A DNA stretch of 64,000 nt from an uncultured Negativicutes bacterium (GCA_900752195.1 CAADUJ010000006.1:62001-126000); one strand, 5' to 3'. Counted from the stretch's first letter, positions 25,704-35,930 are shown. The notes: generated from the letters alone by a model not told the origin. Numbers and translations are program-made.

Positions 25704-26648
25704 TTAGTTGACCTTGACGATGGGGGCCGTCGGATCCGTTTCTATGTACTGGACCGATAATTGGCTGTTCTTCACTTCGTCAAGCATGTCCTTTGTGATC
25801 TTTGCCCGTTCTTCCGGGTTATCGACGCTGTCAAGATGGATAGGCGTGCCATCGTCAGTATACACGATAACACTGTAGGGATTACCTACGTTGATTTCCG
25901 TAATTCCCTTCCGTATGCCTTCATCAAGGGCGCCTAAATATTGGATGGATGCTTTAATGGCTTCGTTGCCGATAGTATCCCCTAAAAGGAGGGTATCTAC
26001 CTTTTTTCCCGTAACGAGAGGAACCGATACGCCTTTGATTTGTGGTGCTAAATCGATGACCGTCCCTGTTGCATCAATATAAGCAAAGCCATACATCGTC
26101 GTAATGACAGCAACGGGAACGCGTTCTTTCATGTCGATTTGTATCGTTGCCGGGAAGGTACGTGTAATATCGACACTGGCAATGCGTAAATCCTTTTCCA
26201 TGCGGTTTTTCATGGCATCCGGTGAAAGCTGGATGACGTTGACGATTCCATCCTGAACACCGGCAGCCGCGTACACGTCATCAAAATCCATCTTATCATT
26301 GCCATTGACAATAAGAGCGCCAAACGGTATTGGCGCAAAGCGAAGGATTACCCACAGAACGAATACGGCTGCTATGACGGCTATAATCATCAGTCGACGA
26401 TTCCGCCGTTGCTGTAGTTTTTTGCGTCTTGCCAGTTTCCGTTTTTTTCGCAATTTGCGTCGAACAATTCTCTTTTGCGCTTCACTCTTTGCGACTTCGA
26501 TTTCTTCATTTGGCGTATATGCCGTTTCGTGCTCAAGGTCAGGTGGAATGAAGCGGTCTTCTGTCCGCTGGCGGATGCCGTACGGATCATCTACATATGA
26601 AGTTGTCAGTATGGAATCATTCCATTTACCAGTATTGTTCCTATTCAT
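25704..26648 (-). CDS. ftsQ: Cell-division protein FtsQ/DivIB
   Basis: 314 residues. A long, very basic cytoplasmic N-terminus (about 1-84, with RKLRKKRKLARRKKLQQRR) precedes one membrane segment (about 85-106, LMIIAVIAAVFVLWVIL). The extracytoplasmic part has a POTRA-type domain (IPFGALIVNGNDKMDFDDVYAAAGV) and a beta domain. It links early and late divisome parts through FtsL/FtsB. The ATG at 26646-26648 has no strong ribosome site. Follows ddl by 20 bases. Confidence 0.88.
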   Translation of the reverse strand: MNRNNTGKWNDSILTTSYVDDPYGIRQRTEDRFIPPDLEHETAYTPNEEIEVAKSEAQKRIVRRKLRKKRKLARRKKLQQRRNRRLMIIAVIAAVFVLWVILRFAPIPFGALIVNGNDKMDFDDVYAAAGVQDGIVNVIQLSPDAMKNRMEKDLRIASVDITRTFPATIQIDMKERVPVAVITTMYGFAYIDATGTVIDLAPQIKGVSVPLVTGKKVDTLLLGDTIGNEAIKASIQYLGALDEGIRKGITEINVGNPYSVIVYTDDGTPIHLDSVDNPEERAKITKDMLDEVKNSQLSVQYIETDPTAPIVKVN

Positions 26649-26668
26649 AAGGCATCACGTAGAAAAAC

Positions 26669-27613
26669 TTAAAATTTACCAACTGCTGCTTCGAGCAAGA
26701 TTTTTTCACAGAGGTCAGGGAATCCGATTCCTGCCGCACGAGCTGCATCAGGGACGAGGCTTGTCGCCGTCATTCCCGGTACTGTATTGATTTCAAGGAC
26801 GTAGGGAACACCGTTCTTATCTGTCATAATGTCGACGCGGGAAACGCCATTACAATGACACAGATGAAATACATCGAGGGCGAGATCTTGCATTTTTTTG
26901 GTCAGTTCTTCTGAAATGGGAGCCGGACATAAATGTTTCGCTACTCCAGGCGCGTATTTGGAATAATAGTCATATTTTCCCGTACTCGATACGATTTGGA
27001 TGACCGGAAACACGACATCATCCATAACGGCCACCGTAAATTCATCGCCGTCAATAAACTGTTCCACAATGATAGAAACGCTATATCGGAAAGCTTCTTC
27101 AAGAGCTGGCACGACATCTTCTTTCTTCGTGACGATGACGGTACCAATACTTGACCCTTGTCCGGCAGATTTAATGACGACAGGAAGGGTAAAGCGCGTA
27201 TCCATATCGGCCTTGATCGTTTCGACTCCCTGGCGCTGAAAATAGTATGCAAAAGGAGCTGTTGAAATACCGGCACCTTGAAAGGCACATTTGCTCATGA
27301 CCTTATTCATGCCAACGGCACTGGCCATGACGCCAGGTCCTGTATAGGGAATTTTCATCATTTCGCAAAGACCCTGAATAACGCCATCTTCTCCATATCT
27401 CCCATGGAGAGCATTAAATACGACATCGATGTGCTGTTCCGTAATTTGAGCCGCAAATTTTTCCGGTTCTAATTCCAGAAGTGTGACATTCGTATAGTTC
27501 TTTTCACACAGTGCTTCGGCAATACTTGCACCTGTCCGGCGCGATACGTCAGCCTCTGTCGATGGACCACCTACGACAACAGCTATATGGGACTCCTTTG
27601 TAATCATCTTCAT
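26669..27613 (-). CDS. ddl: D-alanine--D-alanine ligase
   Basis: 314 residues of the ATP-grasp family: N-terminal VVGGPSTEADVSRRTG, central VIKSAGQGSSIGTVIV loop and C-terminal VLEINTVPGMTATSLVPDAARAAG with metal ligands. It makes the D-Ala-D-Ala dipeptide for MurF. The ATG at 27611-27613 overlaps the murC stop by one base (TGATG) and has GGAG five bases upstream; a TTG one codon earlier is possible. murB, often found before ddl, is missing. Confidence 0.95.
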   Translation of the reverse strand: MKMITKESHIAVVVGGPSTEADVSRRTGASIAEALCEKNYTNVTLLELEPEKFAAQITEQHIDVVFNALHGRYGEDGVIQGLCEMMKIPYTGPGVMASAVGMNKVMSKCAFQGAGISTAPFAYYFQRQGVETIKADMDTRFTLPVVIKSAGQGSSIGTVIVTKKEDVVPALEEAFRYSVSIIVEQFIDGDEFTVAVMDDVVFPVIQIVSSTGKYDYYSKYAPGVAKHLCPAPISEELTKKMQDLALDVFHLCHCNGVSRVDIMTDKNGVPYVLEINTVPGMTATSLVPDAARAAGIGFPDLCEKILLEAAVGKF

Positions 27614-29001
27614 CAAATCTCCGTTTCCTTTAATTCTTCAACAAATCGTTCACCAATGGTATAAATATCGCCTGCTCCCATGGTAATGATCAAATCCTGG
27701 GGACGGGCATGGTCTTTTAAATACGGGACGATGTCGTTTTTATCAGGAATATAAATGACTTTCTTACCTGTCATTTCTTCTACTTTATCGGCAATGAGCT
27801 TACCCGATACCCCTGGGATAGGATCTTCGCCAGCACTGTAGACATCGGTGATGATAAGCGTATCAGCTCCTGTAAAAGCCTCGCCGAATTGATTGAGCAA
27901 CAGTTTCGTCCGCGTGTACCGATGCGGCTGGAAGAGGCATACAACCTTATGGGTTCCCATGCTGCGGGCTGCCATCAAGGTTGCGTGGATTTCCGTTGGA
28001 TGGTGGGCATAATCATCAACGACCCAGATGCCTTTCACATGGCCTTTCGTCTGAAAACGGCGTTTGGCACCATGAAAATGACATAACGCATTCCGGATTC
28101 CCTCAAATGGCACTCCGCAGCGAAGTGCCACAATAGCAGCTGCCAGAGAATTAAGAACGTTATGACGTCCGGGGACGGAAAGATTCAACGTTCCCAGCTT
28201 CGTATTCCCATGATATACATCATAATAGAGACGCCCTTCTACATAATGGATATTCTTCGCCTGATACTCTGCGTCCTGTTCGATACCATAGGAAATAAAA
28301 GGCGTATCCACGTGCTGAGCCATGGCACGGATATGTGAATTTTCAAAACAAAGTATAGCCGCGCCATCATCATCTACTTGATTGACAAACTGCGTAAAGG
28401 CCTTGATGATATTATCTAATGACCCGTAGTGATCCATATGGTCAGCATCGATGTTCGTAACGACGGCCATATGGGGATGTTCTTTCAAAAATGAACCGTC
28501 GCTTTCATCAGCTTCTACGACTACATACCGTCCCTTACCGAGGACGGAATTGCAGTGAAGATAATCGACTTCCCCACCGATGACAAGGGTCGGATCTGTT
28601 TGACATTCATACAAAATCTGTCCGATCATGGATGACGTCGTCGTTTTTCCATGGGCACCGGCAACGGCAATCGCATTTCCGTAAGACATAATATGAACAA
28701 GAGCATCGGACCGATGGATGACGGGAATACCGAGACGCCGGGCTTCGACGAGTTCTACATTCGTATCTCGGATGGCCGATGATATGATGACAACCTGGGC
28801 ATCCTTGATATTTTCCTTGCGTTGACCAATATAGATGGTCGCTCCCATCTGTTCAAATCGCTCCGTCGTCGGCGACGACTTTAAATCGGAGCCGGATACA
28901 TCATATCCTTTTTCTATGAATATATTAGCAATTGCCCGCATACCTGCACCGGCAATCCCAATAAAATGTACACGTTTGACATTATTTAAATCGATCATCA
29001 T
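27613..29001 (-). CDS. murC: UDP-N-acetylmuramate--L-alanine ligase
   Basis: 462 residues. The Rossmann-like N-terminus (VHFIGIAGAGMRAIANI), the central ATP site AGAHGKTTTSSMIG (about 110) and the C-terminal Mur ligase domain (VVDDYAHHPTEI) are all intact. It adds the first amino acid of the stem peptide in the cytoplasm. It starts 15 bases after murG and is coupled to ddl. Confidence 0.97.
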   Translation of the reverse strand: MMIDLNNVKRVHFIGIAGAGMRAIANIFIEKGYDVSGSDLKSSPTTERFEQMGATIYIGQRKENIKDAQVVIISSAIRDTNVELVEARRLGIPVIHRSDALVHIMSYGNAIAVAGAHGKTTTSSMIGQILYECQTDPTLVIGGEVDYLHCNSVLGKGRYVVVEADESDGSFLKEHPHMAVVTNIDADHMDHYGSLDNIIKAFTQFVNQVDDDGAAILCFENSHIRAMAQHVDTPFISYGIEQDAEYQAKNIHYVEGRLYYDVYHGNTKLGTLNLSVPGRHNVLNSLAAAIVALRCGVPFEGIRNALCHFHGAKRRFQTKGHVKGIWVVDDYAHHPTEIHATLMAARSMGTHKVVCLFQPHRYTRTKLLLNQFGEAFTGADTLIITDVYSAGEDPIPGVSGKLIADKVEEMTGKKVIYIPDKNDIVPYLKDHARPQDLIITMGAGDIYTIGERFVEELKETEI

Positions 29002-29016
29002 CGACCACTTCCTTTA

Positions 29017-30147
29017 TTATTTTCGATGATTCCCTGATCCTTTGGCCAAGGACAGGGCAAGGCGTGCAATGTCCCGGGCAGCTTCTGGTCTGCCTTTGGA
29101 CTTACTTGCCAGCGCCATCTGTTGCAGCCCTTGAGGGTTTGCTTTAAGTGCACGGATTTCTTCCAGTAATTCCGTGCCATTGAGCATCTTGTCCAGAATC
29201 ATCCTGGCAGCACCGCAACGGACAAGAGCTTCTGCATTATAACGCTGATGGTCTTCGGCCGCGTAGGGATACGGCACGAGAATGGCCGGTAATCCACGAA
29301 CCGTAAGTTCCGCCAGTCCAACGGCACCAGCACGATAGACGGCCAAATCAGCTGCTGCAAGAGCCGCTGGCATACGGTGTAAATAGGGAATAATACGACT
29401 TCCGTTTCCGTAATGACCGTTGTGATCGACACCATCGAGTTGGGAGATGACGCGGTCGTATTCGTGATCTCCTGTTACATGAAGAATCTGAATATCATCG
29501 TCGTTCCGAAAAGCCTTATGGACATCCACCATGGCGTTGTTGATCGTCCTGGCACCACGACTGCCGCCAGCGACGAGGAGGGTGAATTTATTAGGATCCA
29601 AATCGAGGATACGTCGTCCTTCTTCTTTTGATTCCGTCAAAATATCCTTGCGCACGGGATTTCCTGTATAGACGAGCTTATTTTTCTGTTTGAACCGTTG
29701 GGCCGCCTCTTCATACCCTAACGCAACAGACCGGACAAAACGGCTCAATATGGTATTCGTCACGCCGGGGATGACATTTTGTTCCTGTACCATCGTCGGG
29801 ATTCCTCTGAAAGCCGCCGCTAACAGCACGGGACCACAGACAAAGCCTCCCGTACCGATGACGACGTCCGGCTTAAAGGATCTGATGATAGAACCTGCTT
29901 CTAAAACGCTTTTAGCTGTCTTGCCAAGAGTAATGAGATTACGCATGGAAATGCGTCGCTCTAATCCTCGTACATCCAACGTAACAAAAGGAATCCCTTC
30001 CTTTGGAATGAGTGTATTCTCCAGTCCAATCTTTGAACCAACATATAAGAACTCTGTCGGCTCTATATCTGCAATTGCCCGGGCAATGGTAATCGCCGGA
30101 TAAATATGTCCGCCTGTGCCACCTCCGGAAATAATAACTCGGCCCAT
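29017..30147 (-). CDS. murG: UDP-GlcNAc:lipid I N-acetylglucosaminyltransferase
   Basis: 376 residues from the ATG at 30145-30147 with AGGAGG ahead. It has the GT28 signatures ISGGGTGGHIYPAI at the N-terminus and YRAGAVGLAELTVRGLPAILVPYPYAAEDHQ in the donor domain. It converts lipid I to lipid II on the inner face of the membrane. In the standard order ftsW would precede it; here murD ends only 25 bases upstream. Confidence 0.97.
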   Translation of the reverse strand: MGRVIISGGGTGGHIYPAITIARAIADIEPTEFLYVGSKIGLENTLIPKEGIPFVTLDVRGLERRISMRNLITLGKTAKSVLEAGSIIRSFKPDVVIGTGGFVCGPVLLAAAFRGIPTMVQEQNVIPGVTNTILSRFVRSVALGYEEAAQRFKQKNKLVYTGNPVRKDILTESKEEGRRILDLDPNKFTLLVAGGSRGARTINNAMVDVHKAFRNDDDIQILHVTGDHEYDRVISQLDGVDHNGHYGNGSRIIPYLHRMPAALAAADLAVYRAGAVGLAELTVRGLPAILVPYPYAAEDHQRYNAEALVRCGAARMILDKMLNGTELLEEIRALKANPQGLQQMALASKSKGRPEAARDIARLALSLAKGSGNHRK

Positions 30148-30172
30148 AGCCTTTCCTCCTGTAAAACCTACG

Positions 30173-31537
30173 TTATAACGCATTTACGATGCCTTTAAAT
30201 ACACGGCCTCGCTGTTCATAATTATCATACATATCAAAGCTCGAGCAAGCAGGCGACAGAAGTACTACCTGTGGTGGTTTAGCCAGTTTGCGGGCCGTCA
30301 TGATGGCCCGTTCCATGCTGTACCCCACCTTTTGGATATCCTTGACACCAGCCTTTTCAGCAGCTTTGGCAAACCGTTCCTGGCCATCGCCAATCAACAG
30401 CAATGTATCTACCTTTTTAGCGGCAAGAGCCATAAACTCATCGAGGGGCGTCATCTTATCATAGCCACCGGCAATGAGAATAACGTGACCGGGAAATGCT
30501 TCTAAAGCTTTTATGGACGCATCTGTATTCGTCCCTTTTGAATCATTGAAATAGGTGACGCCATTAATCGTACGTACCGGTTCGATACGATGTTCTACGC
30601 CTCTGAAGGACACCAATATACGGCGTATCGTATCCACTGATACACCTGCCACATACGCCATGAGAGCTGCGGCAAGACAATTCTGAATATTATGCTTACC
30701 AAAAAGCTTCAAATCTTCTTCCTTGCAGAGCTGTTCTTCTCTTCCATCCATGCGTAGCATGAGAGCCCCATCAACAGCATAAGCGCCTTGGGGAACTACT
30801 TGTTCTGTAGAAATCCAGATTACCGTACCTGTCACATCCGGTTCCATTGCTTTTACGATTGGATCATCCCAGTTAAGAATCGCAAAATCGCGTTTATCCT
30901 GGTTGAGGAAAATCCGCTTCTTCGCGTTTGCATAGGCTTCCATCGTGTGATGGCGATCCAAGTGATCCGGTGTAATATTCAGGATTACAGCGGCTTTAGC
31001 CTTCAAGGAATGTGTAAATTCCAACTGAAAACTCGATAATTCAGCTACGACAACATCTTCTTTCGGAAGGTCTTCTGCCTGTTCAGATAGGCCATAACCA
31101 ATATTACCGCCAACGACCGTATTATGACCAGACGCTTTCATGATTTCGCCTAATAAGGTAGTCGTCGTCGTTTTGCCATTCGTTCCCGTAACGGCAAGTA
31201 TTTCTGCATCTGTCAGGCGACATGCCACTTCCACTTCGCTCCAGATAGGAATAGCACGACGTTTGGCTTCCTTCATAATGGGAATTTCCGGTGAGATGAC
31301 CGGGGACGGTACGACGACATCTACGTCATCAAGAAGGTCTGTATCTTGTCTGCCAAAGACAAGGTGAATCCCTTTTGCCTTCATAGAAGGCCACGGTTCC
31401 GTTTGCTCATCCAGACGCTTATAATCGTTTAAGACAACAACTGCGCCATGGTGATGCAGCGATTCAGATGCAGCCTGACCGCTGATACCTGCCCCAATTA
31501 CTAAAATATGTTTTCCCGAAAAATCCATTATGCTCAT
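30173..31537 (-). CDS. murD: UDP-N-acetylmuramoylalanine--D-glutamate ligase
   Basis: 454 residues from the ATG at 31535-31537, preceded by CAGGTG at good spacing; a GTG three codons upstream and an ATG three codons downstream are alternatives. Motifs: ILVIGAGISGQAASE, ATP loop VTGTNGKTTTTTLLGE (about 112-127), NDSKGTNTDASIKALE. It adds D-glutamate to the peptide stem. Sits between mraY and murG in the dcw cluster. Confidence 0.96.
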   Translation of the reverse strand: MSIMDFSGKHILVIGAGISGQAASESLHHHGAVVVLNDYKRLDEQTEPWPSMKAKGIHLVFGRQDTDLLDDVDVVVPSPVISPEIPIMKEAKRRAIPIWSEVEVACRLTDAEILAVTGTNGKTTTTTLLGEIMKASGHNTVVGGNIGYGLSEQAEDLPKEDVVVAELSSFQLEFTHSLKAKAAVILNITPDHLDRHHTMEAYANAKKRIFLNQDKRDFAILNWDDPIVKAMEPDVTGTVIWISTEQVVPQGAYAVDGALMLRMDGREEQLCKEEDLKLFGKHNIQNCLAAALMAYVAGVSVDTIRRILVSFRGVEHRIEPVRTINGVTYFNDSKGTNTDASIKALEAFPGHVILIAGGYDKMTPLDEFMALAAKKVDTLLLIGDGQERFAKAAEKAGVKDIQKVGYSMERAIMTARKLAKPPQVVLLSPACSSFDMYDNYEQRGRVFKGIVNAL

Positions 31538-31568
31538 GCGTAACACCTGCTTTTATTAAATGACGGAC

Positions 31569-32537
31569 TTACCATTTACTAGCGAGAACGATAAAAATCG
31601 AAAGGACGGCCATAAGAGCTGAAAAGGTCCAGAATACAATGACGACCTTCACTTCACTCCAACCTGATAATTCAAAATGATGATGAATAGGACTCATTTT
31701 AAAGACGCGGACGCCTCTGGTCTTAAAGGAAATGACCTGGATGATAACGGACAGCGCTTCAATGACATAGAGTCCCCCTGCCAGGATGAGCAGCAGCTCT
31801 GTCTTCGTAAGAATTGCCATGGCCGCCAGGGCACCACCTAGTGCAAGAGATCCTGTATCACCCATGAACATCTTAGCCGGATGCTGGTTATAAAAGAGGA
31901 ATCCCAGGCAGGCACCGGTAAGAGCCGCGCTGAATACGGCAAAATGCGTATATCCTAACGCTACAGCAATGACGACATAGGCAACAGATGTAATAGCACA
32001 TGAACCAGCTGCCAGTCCATCAAGACCATCGGTCAAGTTGACGGCGTTGCTCGTACCGACGATGATGAGAAATACGAGAAGGTAGTAAAAAGGTCCAAGA
32101 TCAATCGTAATAGACGTCATAGGAATCCACAATGTCGTCGGAAAATCCAGATACATCTTCAAGATTCCACAGAAAATGGCAGCCATGACAAATTGAGCGG
32201 CCAGTTTCTGTTTTGCCGTAAGCCCCAGATTACGATGTTTGATCGCCTTGATAGAATCATCGAGAAAACCGATGACGCCATGGCCCAGCGTAAGGAATAA
32301 AGCCAATCCCTTACGCAAATCCCAGGGATTAAAGATAAGGCATGCTACGACGAGAGCCGCCAAAATAAGAATGCCGCCCATCGTAGGTGTTCCTGCCTTA
32401 TATTTATGACTTGCCGGGCCTTCTTCGCGTTCAGACTGACGAGCGTGGAACTTCTTCAATTCCCGGATAACGAAAGGTCCTAAGACCAGCGCGATAATCA
32501 AGCTTACAGCAAATCCAGCGACAAGGGTATTCAACAT
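31569..32537 (-). CDS. mraY: Phospho-N-acetylmuramoyl-pentapeptide transferase
   Basis: 322-residue polytopic membrane enzyme (about ten segments). The catalytic loops are NAVNLTDGLDGLAAG and FMGDTGSLALGG, and SPIHHHFELSGWSE is the signature histidine loop. It transfers phospho-MurNAc-pentapeptide to undecaprenyl phosphate to make lipid I. Five bases after murF, and about 30 before murD. Confidence 0.97.
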   Translation of the reverse strand: MLNTLVAGFAVSLIIALVLGPFVIRELKKFHARQSEREEGPASHKYKAGTPTMGGILILAALVVACLIFNPWDLRKGLALFLTLGHGVIGFLDDSIKAIKHRNLGLTAKQKLAAQFVMAAIFCGILKMYLDFPTTLWIPMTSITIDLGPFYYLLVFLIIVGTSNAVNLTDGLDGLAAGSCAITSVAYVVIAVALGYTHFAVFSAALTGACLGFLFYNQHPAKMFMGDTGSLALGGALAAMAILTKTELLLILAGGLYVIEALSVIIQVISFKTRGVRVFKMSPIHHHFELSGWSEVKVVIVFWTFSALMAVLSIFIVLASKW

Positions 32538-32542
32538 TCACA

Positions 32543-33916
32543 TTACTTCCTTTCAAAATATGGCAAGATTTTTTCCATAGCAAAGCCTCGCGACCCCTTT
32601 AGGAGAATCGTATCGCCAGGCTGAATAATTGACTGTAATACATCTGCAGCTTCTTCATGAGAAGATACAGTATAGACAGGTGAAAGCCCTTCCTTCTTAG
32701 CAGCATCTGCAATATACTGCGCCGGTTCACCGAGGGTAATCAATCCATCTAACTGAAGATTTGCCGCTTCCTTGCCAATTTTTTCATGTTCTATTTTAGT
32801 CCAATCGCCGAGCTCAAGCATTCCGCCGAGAACAGCGATTTTACGGCCCTTTGTCAGCAGCGACAATGTTCGCAATGCTTCTGACATAGATGCAGGATTG
32901 GCGTTGTAGGCATCATTGACAAAGGTATATTCACCAATATTGACCAATTCCTGGCGCATAGCCATGCCATGGTACTGGGAAAGGCCTCTTTGGAGCTGAT
33001 GCTCTGTCAGTCCAAGAATGCGACCTACGGCAATGGCCACTAACGCATTGTACACATTATGTTCCCCAATGACAGGGATAGAAATATCCATGACCTGATC
33101 AAAGAATCGACAGGTGAAACGGACGCCTTTTTCATTGCATGTAATACGACTGCCCCGGACCATGGCATTGCTCGTAATACCATAGCCGACGACCTTACCA
33201 CGACAACGATCCGCCATGGCCGTAACGAAAGGATCATCTTGGTTCAAGATGGCCGTACCATCCGGTCCAATGGCTTCGACGAGTTCACACTTCGCCTTGG
33301 CAATATTTTCCTGAGACCCCAATAGTTCTATATGGCTTTTGCCAACATTGGTAACGACGCCGATAGTCGGTTCCGCAATCGCCGCCAGCTCTGCAATTTG
33401 TCCCAGACCACGCATACCCATTTCAACTACACAAGCTTCATGGTCAGCTGTCAAAGCAAGAAGTGTTTTAGGCAATCCTATTTCATTATTGAAATTTTTT
33501 TCAGTCTGTAAGACATTATATTTTTGTGACAATACCTGTGCCACCATATTGCGCGTCGATGTCTTTCCAACTGAACCCGTCACTGCCACGACGGGAATTG
33601 CAAAACGGCGACGATGGAAGCGGGCTAGCTCCTGATACGCCACAAGGGTATCTTTCACGACGAAGATGATAAGACCTGCATCATGAAAGGACGGACGGTC
33701 CTCGCTGACAACAGCGCCGAAAGCCCCCTTATCACGGGCTGCGGCTACGTAGTCATGGCCGTCGAAGTGTTCGCCTTTCAACGCTACGAATAAGGCACCC
33801 GCCTGTATTTGCCGCGTATCCGTTTCAACGGATACGAAACGATTACTGTTCCCATATCCATATACGGCAATGCATTTTGTCGCTTCTCTGACCTCTTCAA
33901 TCGTGAAAGTAGCCAT
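32543..33916 (-). CDS. murF: UDP-MurNAc-tripeptide--D-Ala-D-Ala ligase
   Basis: 457 residues. The ATP-binding loop VTGSVGKTSTRNMVAQVL (about 110-127), FVNDAYNANPASMSEAL and LGGMLELGDW are typical of MurF. It joins the Ddl product to the tripeptide, completing the pentapeptide. Two bases after murE. Confidence 0.96.
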   Translation of the reverse strand: MATFTIEEVREATKCIAVYGYGNSNRFVSVETDTRQIQAGALFVALKGEHFDGHDYVAAARDKGAFGAVVSEDRPSFHDAGLIIFVVKDTLVAYQELARFHRRRFAIPVVAVTGSVGKTSTRNMVAQVLSQKYNVLQTEKNFNNEIGLPKTLLALTADHEACVVEMGMRGLGQIAELAAIAEPTIGVVTNVGKSHIELLGSQENIAKAKCELVEAIGPDGTAILNQDDPFVTAMADRCRGKVVGYGITSNAMVRGSRITCNEKGVRFTCRFFDQVMDISIPVIGEHNVYNALVAIAVGRILGLTEHQLQRGLSQYHGMAMRQELVNIGEYTFVNDAYNANPASMSEALRTLSLLTKGRKIAVLGGMLELGDWTKIEHEKIGKEAANLQLDGLITLGEPAQYIADAAKKEGLSPVYTVSSHEEAADVLQSIIQPGDTILLKGSRGFAMEKILPYFERK

Positions 33917-33918
33917 AC

Positions 33919-35415
33919 TTATCTCCCCTTTGCAGCCTTGACGGCATCACGCGCTACTTCGCGGTCGTCAAAGTGAATGGTTCCATCCTTTAAAATCTGA
34001 TAGGTTTCATGGCCTTTGCCGGCAATGAGAATAATATCACCAGTCTGTGCCAATTCAACTGCTCTATAAATCGCATCGCGTCGGTTGACGATAACTTCAT
34101 GATGCTGGCCTGGCTTCAATCCTTTTTTAACGCCTGCTTCTACCTGCGCTACAATGGCATCAGGGTCTTCAGAGCGGGGATTGTCCGATGTCACAATGGG
34201 TATATCTGCATAGTCCGCACCAATTTTACCCATAATAGGCCGTTTGGTATTATCCCGGTCACCACCGCAGCCAAAGACGGCAATAATGCGCTTCGGTTTC
34301 ATAGCCCGTGCTGTCGTCAGTGCTTTTTCAAGGCTATCTGGCGTATGGGAATAATCGACGATAATCGCAAAATCCTGTCCTGCTTCGACGAGTTCAAACC
34401 GGCCCGGCACAGAATGGAACGTCTGGATGGCCTTATCGATAGTTGCAGTATCAACGCCTTCTGCATGAGCAGCACCAATGGCAGCCAACGTGTTATACAC
34501 ATTGAACAGGCCTGTAATATTCATGTGGAGATCCACTTTCCCAAACGGCCCCGTTACGGTAAAGGAAGAACTCTTCAATTCGACTTTTAAATTCGATCCT
34601 TTGAAATCCGCATCTTTTTCGACGCCATACGTCATGACCTTCGATTTGCAAGCCTTCAGAATGCCGTCAGAATAAGGATCATCAATATTGACGATAGCCG
34701 TCTTATTATCCTTTACATGGTCTTCCAAAGTCAGGCTCTGAAAAAGTTTTGCCTTGGCGGCCAGATAGTTTTCAAAAGTCTTATGGAAATCGAGATGATC
34801 TTGTGTCAGGTTCGTAAAGACAGCCGTATCATATTCAATACCGGCAACGCGATTCAGCGCCAATGCATGACTCGATACTTCCATGACTACATGGGTCATG
34901 CCACGATCATACATCTTTGCGAGAAAGCGCTGTAATTCAATGACATCAGGTGTCGTATTATGAATCGGCAGTTCTTCATCATCAATCAGGGCATGAATCG
35001 TGCCAATGACACCGACGTGATAACCTGCTGCCCGTAGGATGTGGGCAATGATATGTGTCGTCGTCGTCTTGCCATTCGTACCGGTGACACCGATCATGCG
35101 CATCTTTTTGCCAGGGTATCCGTAAAAATACGGCACCATGTCTTCTACGGCATGATGTACATCAGGAACGAGAATCTGTACGGCCTTTGCCGGGACATCG
35201 AGATGTTTCGTCGTCAAAATAGCAACAGCACCCTTTTCAACAGCCTGTGCCGCGTATTTTGTACCATCTGTATGGACACCACTAAAGCATACGAATAAAT
35301 CACCTTCATGGATATCCCGGGAATCCGAAGAAATCCCTTTGATTTCAACGGTTCCGTTGCCGATGACATTATATAAACCTTTAATTTGTTGACAAAGTTC
35401 TTGAACTGTTTTCAT
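33919..35415 (-). CDS. murE: UDP-MurNAc-L-Ala-D-Glu:meso-diaminopimelate ligase
   Basis: 498 residues. ATP loop VTGTNGKTTTTHIIAHIL (about 113-130), and VTSDNPRSEDPD carries the DNPR motif that selects meso-diaminopimelate rather than lysine, as expected of Negativicutes. It adds the third stem residue. It is separated from ftsL by about 90 bases holding a hairpin and no ftsI gene. Confidence 0.97.
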   Translation of the reverse strand: MKTVQELCQQIKGLYNVIGNGTVEIKGISSDSRDIHEGDLFVCFSGVHTDGTKYAAQAVEKGAVAILTTKHLDVPAKAVQILVPDVHHAVEDMVPYFYGYPGKKMRMIGVTGTNGKTTTTHIIAHILRAAGYHVGVIGTIHALIDDEELPIHNTTPDVIELQRFLAKMYDRGMTHVVMEVSSHALALNRVAGIEYDTAVFTNLTQDHLDFHKTFENYLAAKAKLFQSLTLEDHVKDNKTAIVNIDDPYSDGILKACKSKVMTYGVEKDADFKGSNLKVELKSSSFTVTGPFGKVDLHMNITGLFNVYNTLAAIGAAHAEGVDTATIDKAIQTFHSVPGRFELVEAGQDFAIIVDYSHTPDSLEKALTTARAMKPKRIIAVFGCGGDRDNTKRPIMGKIGADYADIPIVTSDNPRSEDPDAIVAQVEAGVKKGLKPGQHHEVIVNRRDAIYRAVELAQTGDIILIAGKGHETYQILKDGTIHFDDREVARDAVKAAKGR

Positions 35416-35475
35416 TGTAAAGCCCCCTTATGGACGGAATCAGTCGCGATACAGAGTGAAACAAACAACAATAGC

Positions 35476-35496
35476 AGCCTTGAAATAAGGCTGCCT
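35476..35496 (-). repeat. Hairpin between ftsL and murE
   Basis: Perfect eight-base stem GCAGCCTT (35476-35483) / AAGGCTGC (35489-35496) with a five-base loop. On the minus strand it is followed by TATTGTTGTTTG, U-rich but without a true T run. It could weaken transcription into murE or protect mRNA ends. It occupies the slot where ftsI normally lies. Confidence 0.6.
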
Positions 35497-35506
35497 TGAT
35501 GCATCA

Positions 35507-35878
35507 CTATCGGCTAGTACTTACGACCTCATCTGTATCGTGTGCCGTTCCATATAACACGATAGCTGGCGCCTTCATGCCCAGCTTTTCAGCGGATGTA
35601 TAGATGCGTTCTGGCGTTTCTAGCTTCGCCACCTCTACGCGGAGAATTTCATTCTCTCTGGAAAGCTTACGGGCGTGAAGTTTATGTGTTGTCAGTTCAT
35701 AGGAAACATCATTTACAATTGCTTCCATACCTAAATTAGCAAGAATCATAATGACGGCAATAACTATACCAACAATCCACCTGCGGTATTTAACACTACT
35801 TTTTGCCCACCCATGGCCACGCCTGACAACAGTATGATTTTCAGTATATGGAACAAATCCAGCTTTTCTCGCCAGCAT
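35507..35878 (-). CDS. ftsL: FtsL-like divisome protein
   Basis: About 123 residues from an ATG at 35876-35878. An ATG at 35890 and a TTG at 35911 are also in frame, and none has a strong ribosome site. A basic cytoplasmic N-terminus (YRRWIVG) precedes one membrane segment (about 35-55, IVGIVIAVIMILANLGM). A coiled-coil stretch (KLHARKLSRENEILRVEVAKLETPERI) and AEKLGMKAP, the usual FtsL C-terminal pattern, follow. Sequence conservation in this family is low; identity rests on topology plus position between rsmH and murE. Confidence 0.72.
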   Translation of the reverse strand: MLARKAGFVPYTENHTVVRRGHGWAKSSVKYRRWIVGIVIAVIMILANLGMEAIVNDVSYELTTHKLHARKLSRENEILRVEVAKLETPERIYTSAEKLGMKAPAIVLYGTAHDTDEVVSTSR

Positions 35879-35930
35879 ATTATAACACATCCTATCGAAT
35901 ATAAAAACCAATTTTTGCCGCTTTTCTCAG

